Program-made: the position numbers and the translations under genes
Source: Planctomycetota bacterium
GTDB taxonomy: Bacteria; Planctomycetota; SZUA-567; H5-PLA8
Direction: 5' to 3'
NCBI GenBank assembly: GCA_027493525.1
Contig: JAOSKN010000001.1
Coordinates: 1,860,001-1,924,000 of the forward strand
Length of the DNA: 64,000 nucleotides
Notes under the pieces: generated by a model
Told to the model about the DNA's origin: nothing
Database searches by the model: none
The model's input: only the letters and a program-made list of their open reading frames with translations
Part shown: positions 35,006 to 43,146 of the stretch, one piece after another
Numbering within the stretch: position 1 is the stretch's first letter
Layout: every line of letters begins with the position of its first letter

Positions 35006-35665
35006 CTATTCCAGGCTGCGGGCAAAGGCCCTGGCTTCCTCGACGGCCCGGGAGTTGATTCGCTCACCGAAGATCAAGACCCCCAAAGTCTTGCAGACTA
35101 TAATGAAGTCCAGGGTCAGCGTCCAGTGGGCGCAGTACCAGACATCCAGGCGGATGCGGTCGTCCCACTCCAGTTGCGTGCCCCCGTTGATCTGCCCCCA
35201 GCCCGTGCAGCCCGGCGGCATCTCCAGGCGCAGCAACTGGAAGGGCGTGTACGCCTCGACCTGCTCGGGGATGGTCGGGCGCGGGCCGACGAGGCTCATC
35301 TCGCCCGTCAGCACGTGCCAGAACTGCGGGAACTCGTCGATCTTGAGGCGCCGGATGATTCGCCCGGTCCGCGTCACCAGCGGGTGGTCCTCGCGCACCT
35401 GCCCCATTTCCTGAACCGGCACGCGGTTCACTTTCATGCTGCGGAACTTGAGGATCGGAAAGACCGCGCGCCGCCGGCCCGCGCGGGGCTGGATGAAGAA
35501 GATCGGGCGGCCGTCCTCGATCCAGATGCAGAGCGCCGTCAGCGCGAAGAGCGGGAGCAGGAACAGGAGCGCGCCGAGCGAGAGCACGATGTCCAAGAGT
35601 CGCTTCACGGCCCGCGCGAATTTCGAGCTGACGCCGCGCAGGGGCACGTCCAGGGGTTCGCTCAT
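35006..35665 (-). CDS. Initiating sugar-phosphate transferase (WcaJ/EpsL-type)
   Basis: A 219-residue membrane enzyme that moves a sugar-1-phosphate from a nucleotide sugar to undecaprenyl phosphate, starting repeat-unit assembly. One N-terminal re-entrant membrane helix (LLDIVLSLGALLFLLPLFALTA and onward) is followed by the family motifs FILKFRSMK (as FPILKFRSMKVN), LKIDEFPQFWHVLTGEMSLVGPRP and PPGCTGWGQINGG. This is the short monotopic (PglC/EpsL-like) form rather than the five-helix WbaP form. Its start overlaps the glycosyltransferase stop by ATGA. A 44-base gap follows before the ATP-grasp gene. Confidence 0.93.
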   Translation of the reverse strand: MSEPLDVPLRGVSSKFARAVKRLLDIVLSLGALLFLLPLFALTALCIWIEDGRPIFFIQPRAGRRRAVFPILKFRSMKVNRVPVQEMGQVREDHPLVTRTGRIIRRLKIDEFPQFWHVLTGEMSLVGPRPTIPEQVEAYTPFQLLRLEMPPGCTGWGQINGGTQLEWDDRIRLDVWYCAHWTLTLDFIIVCKTLGVLIFGERINSRAVEEARAFARSLE

Positions 35666-36846
35666 GCGTCCGGCCTTCCCGTGCAGGCGTCGATGAAGTC
35701 GCGCCATTTTTCGGCCAGGCGCGGCATGTCGTAGTGCTCGCGCACCGCCTCCTGAGCGCGCGCGCGGTGGAGTTCGAGGCGCTCCGGCTCGCGGAGGTAC
35801 GCCAGCATCGCGCCGGCGAGCGCCTCGGCCTGCCCCGGCGCGACGACCGCGCCGCAGTGCCGGCGCTCGACGAGGTCCGCCAGGTCCGAACCCGCCGGCG
35901 CGACGGCCAGGACCGCGTTGCGCGCGGCCATGGCGCTGAACGCCTTGCTCGGTACGCAGGTCAGGCGCGCGGCGTCCGTCAGGGTCGTCAGCGAGACGCT
36001 CGAACGCGCCAGGAGCCGCGCCCAGGGTTCGTCGCCGAGCGGCGGCTCGAAGCGCACGGCCTCGGGCGGCAGATCCTTCCAGGCCTCGCGCAGGCGTTCG
36101 ACGCCGGGGCCGCTCGCGGCGACGACGAACCCCGGCGGGCGGGCGGCGGGGGCGCGGGCCAGGAGCAGCGGCGCGGCCCGGGCGAGCGTCTCCCAGTCGT
36201 GGAGCAGGCCCATGTTCCCGACGTAGCTGAAGACCGTGCGCCCTTCGCACCAGCGTTCGAGGTCCGAGCGCGGCGGGTCCTCGCGCAACGCCGGGTCTCC
36301 GAGTTCGGCGAGGCTCGCGCCGGTCTCGAGGATCGTCCAGCGGCGCGGCTCGCCGTAGCGCCCCCGCGCGTGCTCGGCCATGCGCTCGCCGATGAAGACC
36401 AGCCCGTTCGCGCGGCGGAACAGGAAGCGGTTGAACGCCCCGACGAGCCCGACCAGCGGGCCGCGCGGCGCGCGCCCGCCGGCGGCTTCCAGCGCGTCGG
36501 GGTAGAGGTCGTAGACCAGCGCGACGACGGGCTGCCGGTGCAGGAAGCGGGTGGCGACCAGGACGAAGGGCAGGAAGAACGGATTGGTCGTCGGCACCCA
36601 GACGGCCGGGCGGCGCCACAGCGCGGCCCACGCCACGCGCAGCGGATAGTACAGGTAGGCGCCGCAGCGCGCGCGCAGCCGGCCCCAGGCCCCCGCGGCC
36701 ATCAGCGCGCGGTAGCGCTCGGGGGAGTACAGCGCATGGACCTCGCAGCGCCCCGCGCCGTCCGGCCAGTCCCGCGCGAGCCGCTCCATGGGCCCGCCGC
36801 CCACGCTCGACGCCACGATCGCCCGCCGCGCGACCGTCCCGCTCAT
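35662..36846 (-). CDS. Glycosyltransferase, GT4-like
   Basis: A 394-residue cytoplasmic or peripheral membrane protein with the GT-B fold. The N-terminal half includes LVYDLYPDALEAAG and ANGLVFIGERMAEH. The C-terminal half has TVFSYVGNMGLLHDWETLARA, a donor-binding region (FVVAASGPGVERL) and LTTLTDAARLTCVPSKAFSAMAARNAVLAV, the usual site of the EX7E-type motif, here not clear. It most likely adds a sugar to the lipid-linked unit begun by the adjacent sugar transferase. ATGA overlaps on both sides. Confidence 0.87.
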   Translation of the reverse strand: MSGTVARRAIVASSVGGGPMERLARDWPDGAGRCEVHALYSPERYRALMAAGAWGRLRARCGAYLYYPLRVAWAALWRRPAVWVPTTNPFFLPFVLVATRFLHRQPVVALVYDLYPDALEAAGGRAPRGPLVGLVGAFNRFLFRRANGLVFIGERMAEHARGRYGEPRRWTILETGASLAELGDPALREDPPRSDLERWCEGRTVFSYVGNMGLLHDWETLARAAPLLLARAPAARPPGFVVAASGPGVERLREAWKDLPPEAVRFEPPLGDEPWARLLARSSVSLTTLTDAARLTCVPSKAFSAMAARNAVLAVAPAGSDLADLVERRHCGAVVAPGQAEALAGAMLAYLREPERLELHRARAQEAVREHYDMPRLAEKWRDFIDACTGRPDA

Positions 36847-38018
36847 GACTGGAACCTGAAGAGCACGTCGGCCGCGCGCCGCGCGCCGCGCCAGAGGTTC
36901 GACGGAAGGTGCCGCAGCCCGAGGCGGCCGCGGTCGGTGTCGAAGACCGAGGCCCAGAACCCGGCCGCGTCGTCGTAGAGGCGCGCGTGGAAGCGAAGCA
37001 TGCCCAGGCGCGAGAACTTCCTGCCGTCCGGCTCGAACACGTCGGCGCGGCGCAAGGTTGAAACGACGGCGGCCGTCTTCCCGGGGTCCGGGGCGAGGGC
37101 GGCGAGCACCCGGTCCGGAATCTCGCTCCGCAACAGCGCCTCGGCCAGCGCCAGCGCGAAGTAACAGGCGGTCTTCACGGTCAGGCTGCCCGCGGCGGCA
37201 ACGAACGCGTCCCAGTCGGGCGGCGCGTAATGCGCGAGGCGGTCCACGTCGGTGTGCAGGCGCAGGCCCGGCGCGCGCGCGTAGCTGTGCTTGGTCGTGT
37301 GCAGGCAGACCTGGAGCAGGTTGTCGGCCGGCGCGAGCAGGTGCACGGCGCTGCCGGCGACGGGGACGGCCCGCGCCAGAAGATCGGCGGCCTTCGGCTC
37401 CTGCTCGGGGCGGATCCAGCGCCCCGCGACGGGGCGCCACTGCAGCTCGAACCAGACCGTGTGCGGGCCGCGCTGCTTGAGGTACTCCGTGCCGCCGTGC
37501 TTGATGCCCGCTTCCAGTTCCGAGCCGATGAACTCGGCGCGGGTGTCGAGCTTGAAGCCGCAGTCCAGCACGCCGGCGTGGGCCTCCTTGAAGCGCACGG
37601 GATCGACCAGCAGGTCCACGTCGCCCATGGGGCAGCAGGCGGCGCAGGGGAAGAGGCCGCGCGCGATGCCGGCGTTCTTGAGCGCGACGACCTTGATCCC
37701 GTCCTTCGCCAGGCGCGCGGCGACGGCGTCGAGTTCGCCCATCATCACGCGCATCCGCTCGGCCTCGGCGTCGTGGATGCGCCGCGCGTCGTCCCGCGCG
37801 GGGTCGTTCGGCCCCAAGGCGTCGAGGATCGCGTGCGCGACGAGCGGCCCGACGCGGTTGCGCTCGCCGAAGGCCAGCCATTCGGGCGCGCGCTCGCCGA
37901 CGCGCTCGCGAATGCGCTTCAGGCGCTCCTCGCGGGCCGTGCAGGCCATCGCGTCGAGCGTGGCCAGGCGCAGCGGATCGGGAGCGGGTCCCAGGATGTC
38001 GGCAAGCGCGATCTTCAT
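36843..38018 (-). CDS. Uncharacterised nucleotidyltransferase-family protein
   Basis: A 391-residue protein of the NTP_transf_5 kind. After a helical N-terminus comes VVALKNAGIARGLFP and the nucleotidyltransferase signature PMGDVDLLVDP (near residue 132), whose G-D-x-D pair would bind Mg-NTP. The region HLLAPADNLLQVCLHTTKHSYAR (conserved His) follows near 240. Relatives often lie in exopolysaccharide clusters, but their substrate is unknown. A diverged paralogue is at 40042-41193, on the other side of the operon head. The start at ATG 38018 is seven bases after the upstream stop, and the end overlaps the glycosyltransferase start. Confidence 0.78.
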   Translation of the reverse strand: MKIALADILGPAPDPLRLATLDAMACTAREERLKRIRERVGERAPEWLAFGERNRVGPLVAHAILDALGPNDPARDDARRIHDAEAERMRVMMGELDAVAARLAKDGIKVVALKNAGIARGLFPCAACCPMGDVDLLVDPVRFKEAHAGVLDCGFKLDTRAEFIGSELEAGIKHGGTEYLKQRGPHTVWFELQWRPVAGRWIRPEQEPKAADLLARAVPVAGSAVHLLAPADNLLQVCLHTTKHSYARAPGLRLHTDVDRLAHYAPPDWDAFVAAAGSLTVKTACYFALALAEALLRSEIPDRVLAALAPDPGKTAAVVSTLRRADVFEPDGRKFSRLGMLRFHARLYDDAAGFWASVFDTDRGRLGLRHLPSNLWRGARRAADVLFRFQS

Positions 38019-38025
38019 CTTGTCG

Positions 38026-39204
38026 TTAGGTCCCCGTCCGCATGAAGCGCTCAACGACCTGGGCGAGCGCGGGCAGCTCCGGCAGCCAGCCCTTGAACGG
38101 CCCGCTCGCGGCCTGCTCCGCGCAAAAGCCCAGTTCCTCGAGCAGGAAGCACGCCGCGGCCTCCCGGCGCCCCGCCTCGTCCAGGCCCTCGGCGTACGCG
38201 CGCGGCCCTTCGACCGAACCCCGCGCGAGGAAGTCCGCGAGGCGCTCGGCCAGCCCGCCCGGGCGGCGCGCGCCCAGGCCGTAGACCAGGAAATCGTAAC
38301 CGCAAAAGCGCTCGCCGGCATACTCCCAGTCGATGAGCACGACGCGCCCCGAGCCGCGTTCGACCATCGCGTTGCCCGACTGGAAGTCGCCATGCGACGG
38401 CCCCAGGCGCACGGCGCCGAAGCGGGCCACGCGGGCGGCGAGGGCTTCGGCCGCGCGCGCGACCGGCGCGCCGGGCGCGGCGCCGTACCGCGCGCCGAGC
38501 GTCTCCAGCCGCGCGCGCAGCGCCTCCAGCCGCGCGGCGGCGAACTCCGCGCCGGAGACCTCGCGCAGCCCCGGCGCCTGCCACTCGCGCAACGCCTCGT
38601 GCGCGCGCCGCTCGTACTCGGCGAAGGGCAGGCGCGCCGGGCAGCGGTTCAGCACGAAGCCCTGGAGCAGCGGCTCTTCCATCCAGCCGGCTTCCGCGTC
38701 GAAGGCGGTGACGGGAAGATACGGCCCCCCGGGCTTCGCGCGCGCCTCGGCTTCGCGGCGCAGGAAGGCCGGGTCGAAGCCGGCCTTGACGAAGGTGCGG
38801 CTGAGCCCGGCCGCGAAATCGAAGGTCCGCACGCGCCGGTTGCCCGGGAGCGCCAGGCGCGCGGCGGGCTCGGGCAGCCCCGGCCGAACCCAGAAACACG
38901 GCTCGCTGGTCCAGCGCAGGCCGGCGCTCGAGGCCAGCAGCGAACCCAGGACCCACTGCGGCAGGCGCCGCCAGCGGCTGCGGGTGTAGGCGAAGCCGTC
39001 GCGCAGGAAGCGCCGCCCGGCCGCGCCCAGTCCATCGGCGAAGCAGGCCGTGAGCAGCGGCTGGAGCCGCCAGAGCTGCGCGCCGCCAAGGGGCACGGCG
39101 GAGACCTCCGTCGGCGCGCCGAACTGCGCCGTCCAGCCTCGCGCCAAGGTCTCGCGGAGCAGGCCGCGGAAGTCCTCGCGGGATTCCAGTTCGCTCGCGC
39201 GCAT
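38026..39204 (-). CDS. Aminoglycoside-phosphotransferase-fold kinase
   Basis: A 392-residue protein whose C-terminal half has the kinase-like catalytic pair GPSHGDFQSGNAMVE (catalytic Asp of the Brenner motif, near residue 276) and VVLIDWEYAGERFCGYD (metal-binding Asp, near 295). The N-terminal region (AGLSRTFVKAGFDPAFLRREAEAR) would supply the ATP lobe; a preceding ~110-residue region is unassigned. In this setting a sugar- or lipid-phosphorylating role is more likely than antibiotic resistance. It ends eight bases before the nucleotidyltransferase start and begins one base after the thymidylate-kinase-like stop. Confidence 0.78.
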   Translation of the reverse strand: MRASELESREDFRGLLRETLARGWTAQFGAPTEVSAVPLGGAQLWRLQPLLTACFADGLGAAGRRFLRDGFAYTRSRWRRLPQWVLGSLLASSAGLRWTSEPCFWVRPGLPEPAARLALPGNRRVRTFDFAAGLSRTFVKAGFDPAFLRREAEARAKPGGPYLPVTAFDAEAGWMEEPLLQGFVLNRCPARLPFAEYERRAHEALREWQAPGLREVSGAEFAAARLEALRARLETLGARYGAAPGAPVARAAEALAARVARFGAVRLGPSHGDFQSGNAMVERGSGRVVLIDWEYAGERFCGYDFLVYGLGARRPGGLAERLADFLARGSVEGPRAYAEGLDEAGRREAAACFLLEELGFCAEQAASGPFKGWLPELPALAQVVERFMRTGT

Positions 39205-39205
39205 C

Positions 39206-39880
39206 TCAGGCGGGTTCCACAGCGCTGGCGGCGGCTCCGGCGAGCCCCAGGGCCGCGCGGATCCTTGCTTCGACGGCCTCCGGGCTGCCCGCCGCGTCGA
39301 TGAAGGTGAAGGCCTCGCGCGGCGCGTTGACGTAGCGCTCGTACCGCGCGCGGCGAACTTCCGGCGGGTCGGGGAAGGGTTCGTTCTTCAGCGCGAGGCG
39401 CTCCTGGATCGTCTCCCAGGTCAGGGTCAGCAGCAGGTGATGGCGCGGCCGGGGGCAGAGCGCCCGGGCCAGGCGCGCGGACAGCCAGCGCGGCGCGCCC
39501 AGGTCGGGAAAGCGCAGCTCCAGGTCGAGCAGGCCGTCGTAGACGTAGCGATCGCAGATCACGACCCAGCCCAGCCACGAGAGCAGGCGCAGCTTGACGC
39601 CGTACTGCAGGACCATGTCGAAGAGCGCCATGCGCGTCCACCAGCGCCGCACCCAGGGCTTGCCGAAGGTCCGGGCGCGGGCCTCGGGCTGTTGGGCGGA
39701 GGGCAGCGCGCCGGAGCGCAACCGGCGGACGAGGCGGCGCAGGGCGTCCAGGGTGGCCGAATAGCCGGGGCGGAACCAGGCCACCTTGCAGCGCCGGCCC
39801 GCGCCGCGGAAATGCGCGGCCAGCCGTTCGATCTGGGTGGATTTGCCGGCGTAGTCCACGCCGGAGACGGCGATCAGCAT
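39206..39880 (-). CDS. Thymidylate-kinase-like P-loop kinase
   Basis: A 224-residue protein with a P-loop near the start (VSGVDYAGKSTQIERLA) and the Tmk-type DRY motif (VICDRYVYDGLLDLELRFP), but with diverged lid and LID-Arg regions and no classical dTMP-binding signature. Thymidylate-kinase-like proteins of this kind recur in capsule and exopolysaccharide clusters, where they may phosphorylate a sugar or another metabolite instead of dTMP. It is the first gene of the minus-strand operon and diverges from 40042. Confidence 0.75.
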   Translation of the reverse strand: MLIAVSGVDYAGKSTQIERLAAHFRGAGRRCKVAWFRPGYSATLDALRRLVRRLRSGALPSAQQPEARARTFGKPWVRRWWTRMALFDMVLQYGVKLRLLSWLGWVVICDRYVYDGLLDLELRFPDLGAPRWLSARLARALCPRPRHHLLLTLTWETIQERLALKNEPFPDPPEVRRARYERYVNAPREAFTFIDAAGSPEAVEARIRAALGLAGAAASAVEPA

Positions 39881-39983
39881 GCGGCGTCGAATGTCCCTGC
39901 CCCGCGCCCACCCGCGGCGGTCCCCGGTTCCAGTGTATCGAGGGCGCGGCGTTTTTCGGAGCAACATTCGAGCGGCGGCCGCC

Positions 39984-40012
39984 TTGACGCTCCCGGCGCG
40001 GTCTTCGACAAT
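39984..40012 (+). promoter_or_regulatory. Sigma-70-type promoter for the 40042 gene
   Basis: TTGACG at 39984-39989, a 17-base spacer and GACAAT at 40007-40012. The expected transcript start near 40019 gives a short leader of about 23 bases before ATG 40042. Confidence 0.55.
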
Positions 40013-40041
40013 CCCCCACGCCCACCCCGACGCGAGCCCCC

Positions 40042-41193
40042 ATGCCCGCTCCCGATCCACGAGAACCGCAGGCCGACCGGCAAGCGCCGGCCCCAGACGA
40101 GGCGTGGTGGCCGCCGGTCCGGCTCGACGAAGGCCCGCCCAACGCCGCGACGCTGCTCGCGCTGCTGCGCGGGGAACCGCCGGAACGCTGGCCCGCGCCG
40201 GAATCGGCGCAGGCCCTCCTGGATCTCGCGGTCCATCACCGCCTGCACCTGGAACTCGAACACGCGCTGGCCGGCGCGGCCCCGGCCGCCCCCGCCTGGG
40301 CCGCCGCGCTCGAACCGGAGCTGCGCGCCTGGAAGGCCCACACGCGGGTCGAATGGGTCTACAAGCGCGAGGCCGCCGAAGCCTTCGGGCGCGAACTCGA
40401 ACGGGCCGGCGCGCGCGCGCTGGCCTTCAAGGGCCTGGCGCTGGCCTGGCGGGTCTACCCAAGCCCCGACCGGCGCGCTTATGGCGATCTGGATCTCTTC
40501 GTCGCGCCGCGGGAGCGCGCCCTCGCCGAAGCCGCCCTCGCCGCGTGCGGCTTCCGCGCCGCGCCCGCCCCGCAGCCCTTCGGCGATTTCCAGAAGGTCT
40601 TTCTGAAGGACACGGGCCACGGCGTCTCGCTCGTCGTGGACCTGCACTGGGCCTTCGTCAGCCCCGAGACGCTGGTGCGGAGCCTGCGTCCGGACCTGGA
40701 GGCGATCCTCGCGCGCGGCGAGGCGGTCGCGCCGGGGCTTATCGTGCCCGCCGCCGAGGACGCCCTCCTGCTGGCCGCCGTGAACCTGGCCCGCGACGGC
40801 TTCGCGCCGCTCTCGCATTACCTCGACGTGCGGTATCTGCTGAAGCAGGGCGTGGATTGGGCCGCGCTGGAGGTTCGAGTCGAGGCCGCGCGCACGCGGA
40901 CCGCGATGGCGCTTGCGTTGAACCTGGGCGACAGCCTGCTGGGCCTGGAACTGCCTCCCGAAGCGGCGGTCCTGCGGCGGCATGTGGAATGGAAGCGCGT
41001 GCTCTTCCAGCGCCTGCTGCGCCCCGCCGACACGCTCACGCCCGGGTGGAACCTGGCGCCCCGCGCCCGGTACCTGCTCAAGGTCCTCGCCAACGACGGC
41101 CTGGGTTCGATGCTGGGCGCCTGCATGCGCATGCCGCTGGGCCTGGTGCGGCGTTGGCAGCATCCGCATGCGGTTTCCGCCAACCTGGAATGA
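40042..41193 (+). CDS. Uncharacterised nucleotidyltransferase-family protein, paralogue
   Basis: A 383-residue protein of the same family as 36843-38018. The signature AYGDLDLFVAPRE (near residue 150) follows ALAFKGLALAWRVYP, the counterpart of VVALKNAGIARGLFP. HWAFVSPETL and LIVPAAEDALLLAAVNLARDGF correspond to the conserved second half. The two proteins are far diverged and read outward from opposite sides of the operon head. The family is uncharacterised; presence of both suggests two different acceptors. A good promoter precedes it and no partner gene follows directly. Confidence 0.77.
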   Translation: MPAPDPREPQADRQAPAPDEAWWPPVRLDEGPPNAATLLALLRGEPPERWPAPESAQALLDLAVHHRLHLELEHALAGAAPAAPAWAAALEPELRAWKAHTRVEWVYKREAAEAFGRELERAGARALAFKGLALAWRVYPSPDRRAYGDLDLFVAPRERALAEAALAACGFRAAPAPQPFGDFQKVFLKDTGHGVSLVVDLHWAFVSPETLVRSLRPDLEAILARGEAVAPGLIVPAAEDALLLAAVNLARDGFAPLSHYLDVRYLLKQGVDWAALEVRVEAARTRTAMALALNLGDSLLGLELPPEAAVLRRHVEWKRVLFQRLLRPADTLTPGWNLAPRARYLLKVLANDGLGSMLGACMRMPLGLVRRWQHPHAVSANLE

Positions 41194-41328
41194 GGGTCCG
41201 TGGACACGGATTGCCTTGGCGGAGTTCAATTCCCAAGTTCCCTTCCGATAGGTGGTTAAATATTCGCATGGATCGGCGAGTCTTTTGCTATCCATCTTAT
41301 TGGAACGAAGGCGACAGGAGAGCCCGCC

Positions 41329-41601
41329 ATGAACGCCACCATTCCAAACATGCAGCCGGGAGCTTCAATGGCCTACTCCACCAAGCGAGCGAGTGAGCCG
41401 GTTCGCGGATCGGCGCACGAAGCCGTCTCGACGATTCGCGCGCTTTTCGTGCACATCGACGAGCTCGAGATCGAGAACCTGCGCCTCAAGCAACGGGTCC
41501 GCGAGGCCGACCGCAGGCGGGCCGAACAGAGCCAGCATCTGCTGAACCTGAAGGAACTCCTGATCAACAAGGCCGGGGTGACGCCGCTCGCCAGTTTGTA
41601 G
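41329..41601 (+). CDS. Small coiled-coil protein
   Basis: A 90-residue protein with AGGAG before the ATG. Residues 30-80 (FVHIDELEIENLRLKQRV and onward) form a heptad-patterned helix rich in Leu, Glu and Arg, as in a leucine zipper. The N-terminus is polar and the C-terminus short. No family is recognised. It stands alone between two opposed transcription units; an adaptor or dimerisation role is possible but unproven. Confidence 0.65.
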   Translation: MNATIPNMQPGASMAYSTKRASEPVRGSAHEAVSTIRALFVHIDELEIENLRLKQRVREADRRRAEQSQHLLNLKELLINKAGVTPLASL

Positions 41602-41630
41602 GTTCGCAGGAGCCGCGGGCTCCAACCTTT

Positions 41631-43142
41631 TCAATCCGCCTGAACCGCGCCACTCGGAGGCTTGCCGTCGGGGTGGGCGCTCAGGAACTCGGCGCAGGCG
41701 CGCTCGTAGTATTCCGCTTGCCCTTTTCGATGTCCGAACCCCGGGGCCGGGACGTTGGATCCTCCGACGACCGGCGCCCGCTCGTCGAGGTACGCCGGGA
41801 GCGGCGCGTCGAAGAGGCGCCAGCGGACGACGGCTTCCCGGAGGCGCGCGACGCCGGCCTGGCAGGCCGGATCGGCGTAGCGGTTATCCAGCTCGAACGG
41901 GTCGCGCTCCAGGTCGTAGAAGAAGCAGCCCTCCGCTTCGCGCGCGAGGATCAGCTTGTGGCGCTCGGAGCGCGCCATGTAACGGCCGCGGTCGAACTCC
42001 AGGAAGACCGTCTCCCGCAAGGCGCGCGAATCGGCCAGGTCGAGCCCGCCCATGCCCGCGGGGACTTCGACGCCGGCCTGCTTCAAGATCGTCGGCGCCA
42101 AGTCGATCAGGCTGGCGAGCAGTTCGCGGCGCTCGCCGGCATGCGCGCGGCCCGGGTACTTGACCAGGAGCGGCACGCGGGCGAGCGGCTCGTAGGGGTA
42201 GTTGCCCTTCAGCAGCAGGTGGTGGTAGCCGAGATACTCGCCGTGATCGGCCGTGTAGACGATCAGGGTATCCTCGTAGAGCCCCTTGCGCTTCAAGGCC
42301 TCGATCAGCCGGCCGGCCTGCTCGTCGAGGTGCGAGACGGTCGCGTAGTAGGCGGCCATTACGCCGCGCAGGCGCTCGGGCGTCAGCTCGCGATTGGGGA
42401 AGTAGCCGGCGGACTTGGCCGCGTCGTGCGCGGGAACTTCGGCGGTCCAGCCGGGGAGCGGGTCGAGCTTCGCGGGGTCGTAGGCGTTCAGCCAGCGCGC
42501 GGGCGGGTCGAACGGATGGTGCGGCTTGACGAAGCCGACCACGGCCAGGTTGCCGCCGCCCTGCCAGCCTTCGAGCAGTTCCAGCGCGCGGTCGCCGATC
42601 CAGGTCGTGGTGTGCCAGGCCTCGGGCAGGTTCGAAGGCCCCGCGCCGCAGGAGTTCCAGTACCAGTCGGGAGCGCGCTTGCGGTACTCGGCGCGCTGGT
42701 CGAGGAGGTCGATGGCGTCCACGAGCCCGGCCTGGCGCAGCGCGCGGTGGTAGTCGTCGTCGAAGCGCCCGTCGCCGTGCTGCTCGGCGAGGGTCAGCCG
42801 GTCCAGCCCCACGTCGAGGTACGTCGGGGTGAAATGCATCTTGCCCACGGCGGCGGTGCGCCAGCCGGCCTGGCGCAGGGCGCGGGGGAAGGTCGGGACG
42901 CCCGGCGCGAGGGTGACGTGGTTCCCGTAGCCGCCGTGCTGGTGGACCCAGCGCCCGCTGAACAGCGAGTAGCGCGAGGGCGTGCAGACGGGGTAGGGGC
43001 AGTAGGCCCGCGTGTAGCGGACGCCGTCCTCGGCGAGGCGGTCCAGGTGCGGCGTGCGGACCTGGGGGTTGCCGGCGAAGCCGGCGGCGTCGTAGCGCTG
43101 CTGGTCGGCGAGCAGGAAGAGGATGTTGGGGCGCGCGGGCAC
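41631..43142 (-). CDS. Type I sulfatase
   Basis: A 503-residue protein from GTG 43142, with GGGAGCC upstream. The metal ligand Asp is in LLADQQRYD (residue 13), the formylglycine motif CTPSR begins at Cys 53, and VYTADHGEYLGYHHLLLKG supplies further active-site residues. No signal peptide is visible. The sequence is close in type to choline- and heparan-like sulfatases of the S1 superfamily; the substrate is unknown. It starts four bases after the CorA stop, so the two are co-transcribed; divalent metal supply for sulfatases is one possible link. Confidence 0.92.
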   Translation of the reverse strand: MPARPNILFLLADQQRYDAAGFAGNPQVRTPHLDRLAEDGVRYTRAYCPYPVCTPSRYSLFSGRWVHQHGGYGNHVTLAPGVPTFPRALRQAGWRTAAVGKMHFTPTYLDVGLDRLTLAEQHGDGRFDDDYHRALRQAGLVDAIDLLDQRAEYRKRAPDWYWNSCGAGPSNLPEAWHTTTWIGDRALELLEGWQGGGNLAVVGFVKPHHPFDPPARWLNAYDPAKLDPLPGWTAEVPAHDAAKSAGYFPNRELTPERLRGVMAAYYATVSHLDEQAGRLIEALKRKGLYEDTLIVYTADHGEYLGYHHLLLKGNYPYEPLARVPLLVKYPGRAHAGERRELLASLIDLAPTILKQAGVEVPAGMGGLDLADSRALRETVFLEFDRGRYMARSERHKLILAREAEGCFFYDLERDPFELDNRYADPACQAGVARLREAVVRWRLFDAPLPAYLDERAPVVGGSNVPAPGFGHRKGQAEYYERACAEFLSAHPDGKPPSGAVQAD

Positions 43143-43146
43143 GGGT

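Noticed and set aside
38026-39204. Antibiotic-resistance aminoglycoside phosphotransferase
   Set aside because: Only the catalytic fold matches; the protein is longer and lies inside a glycan operon.
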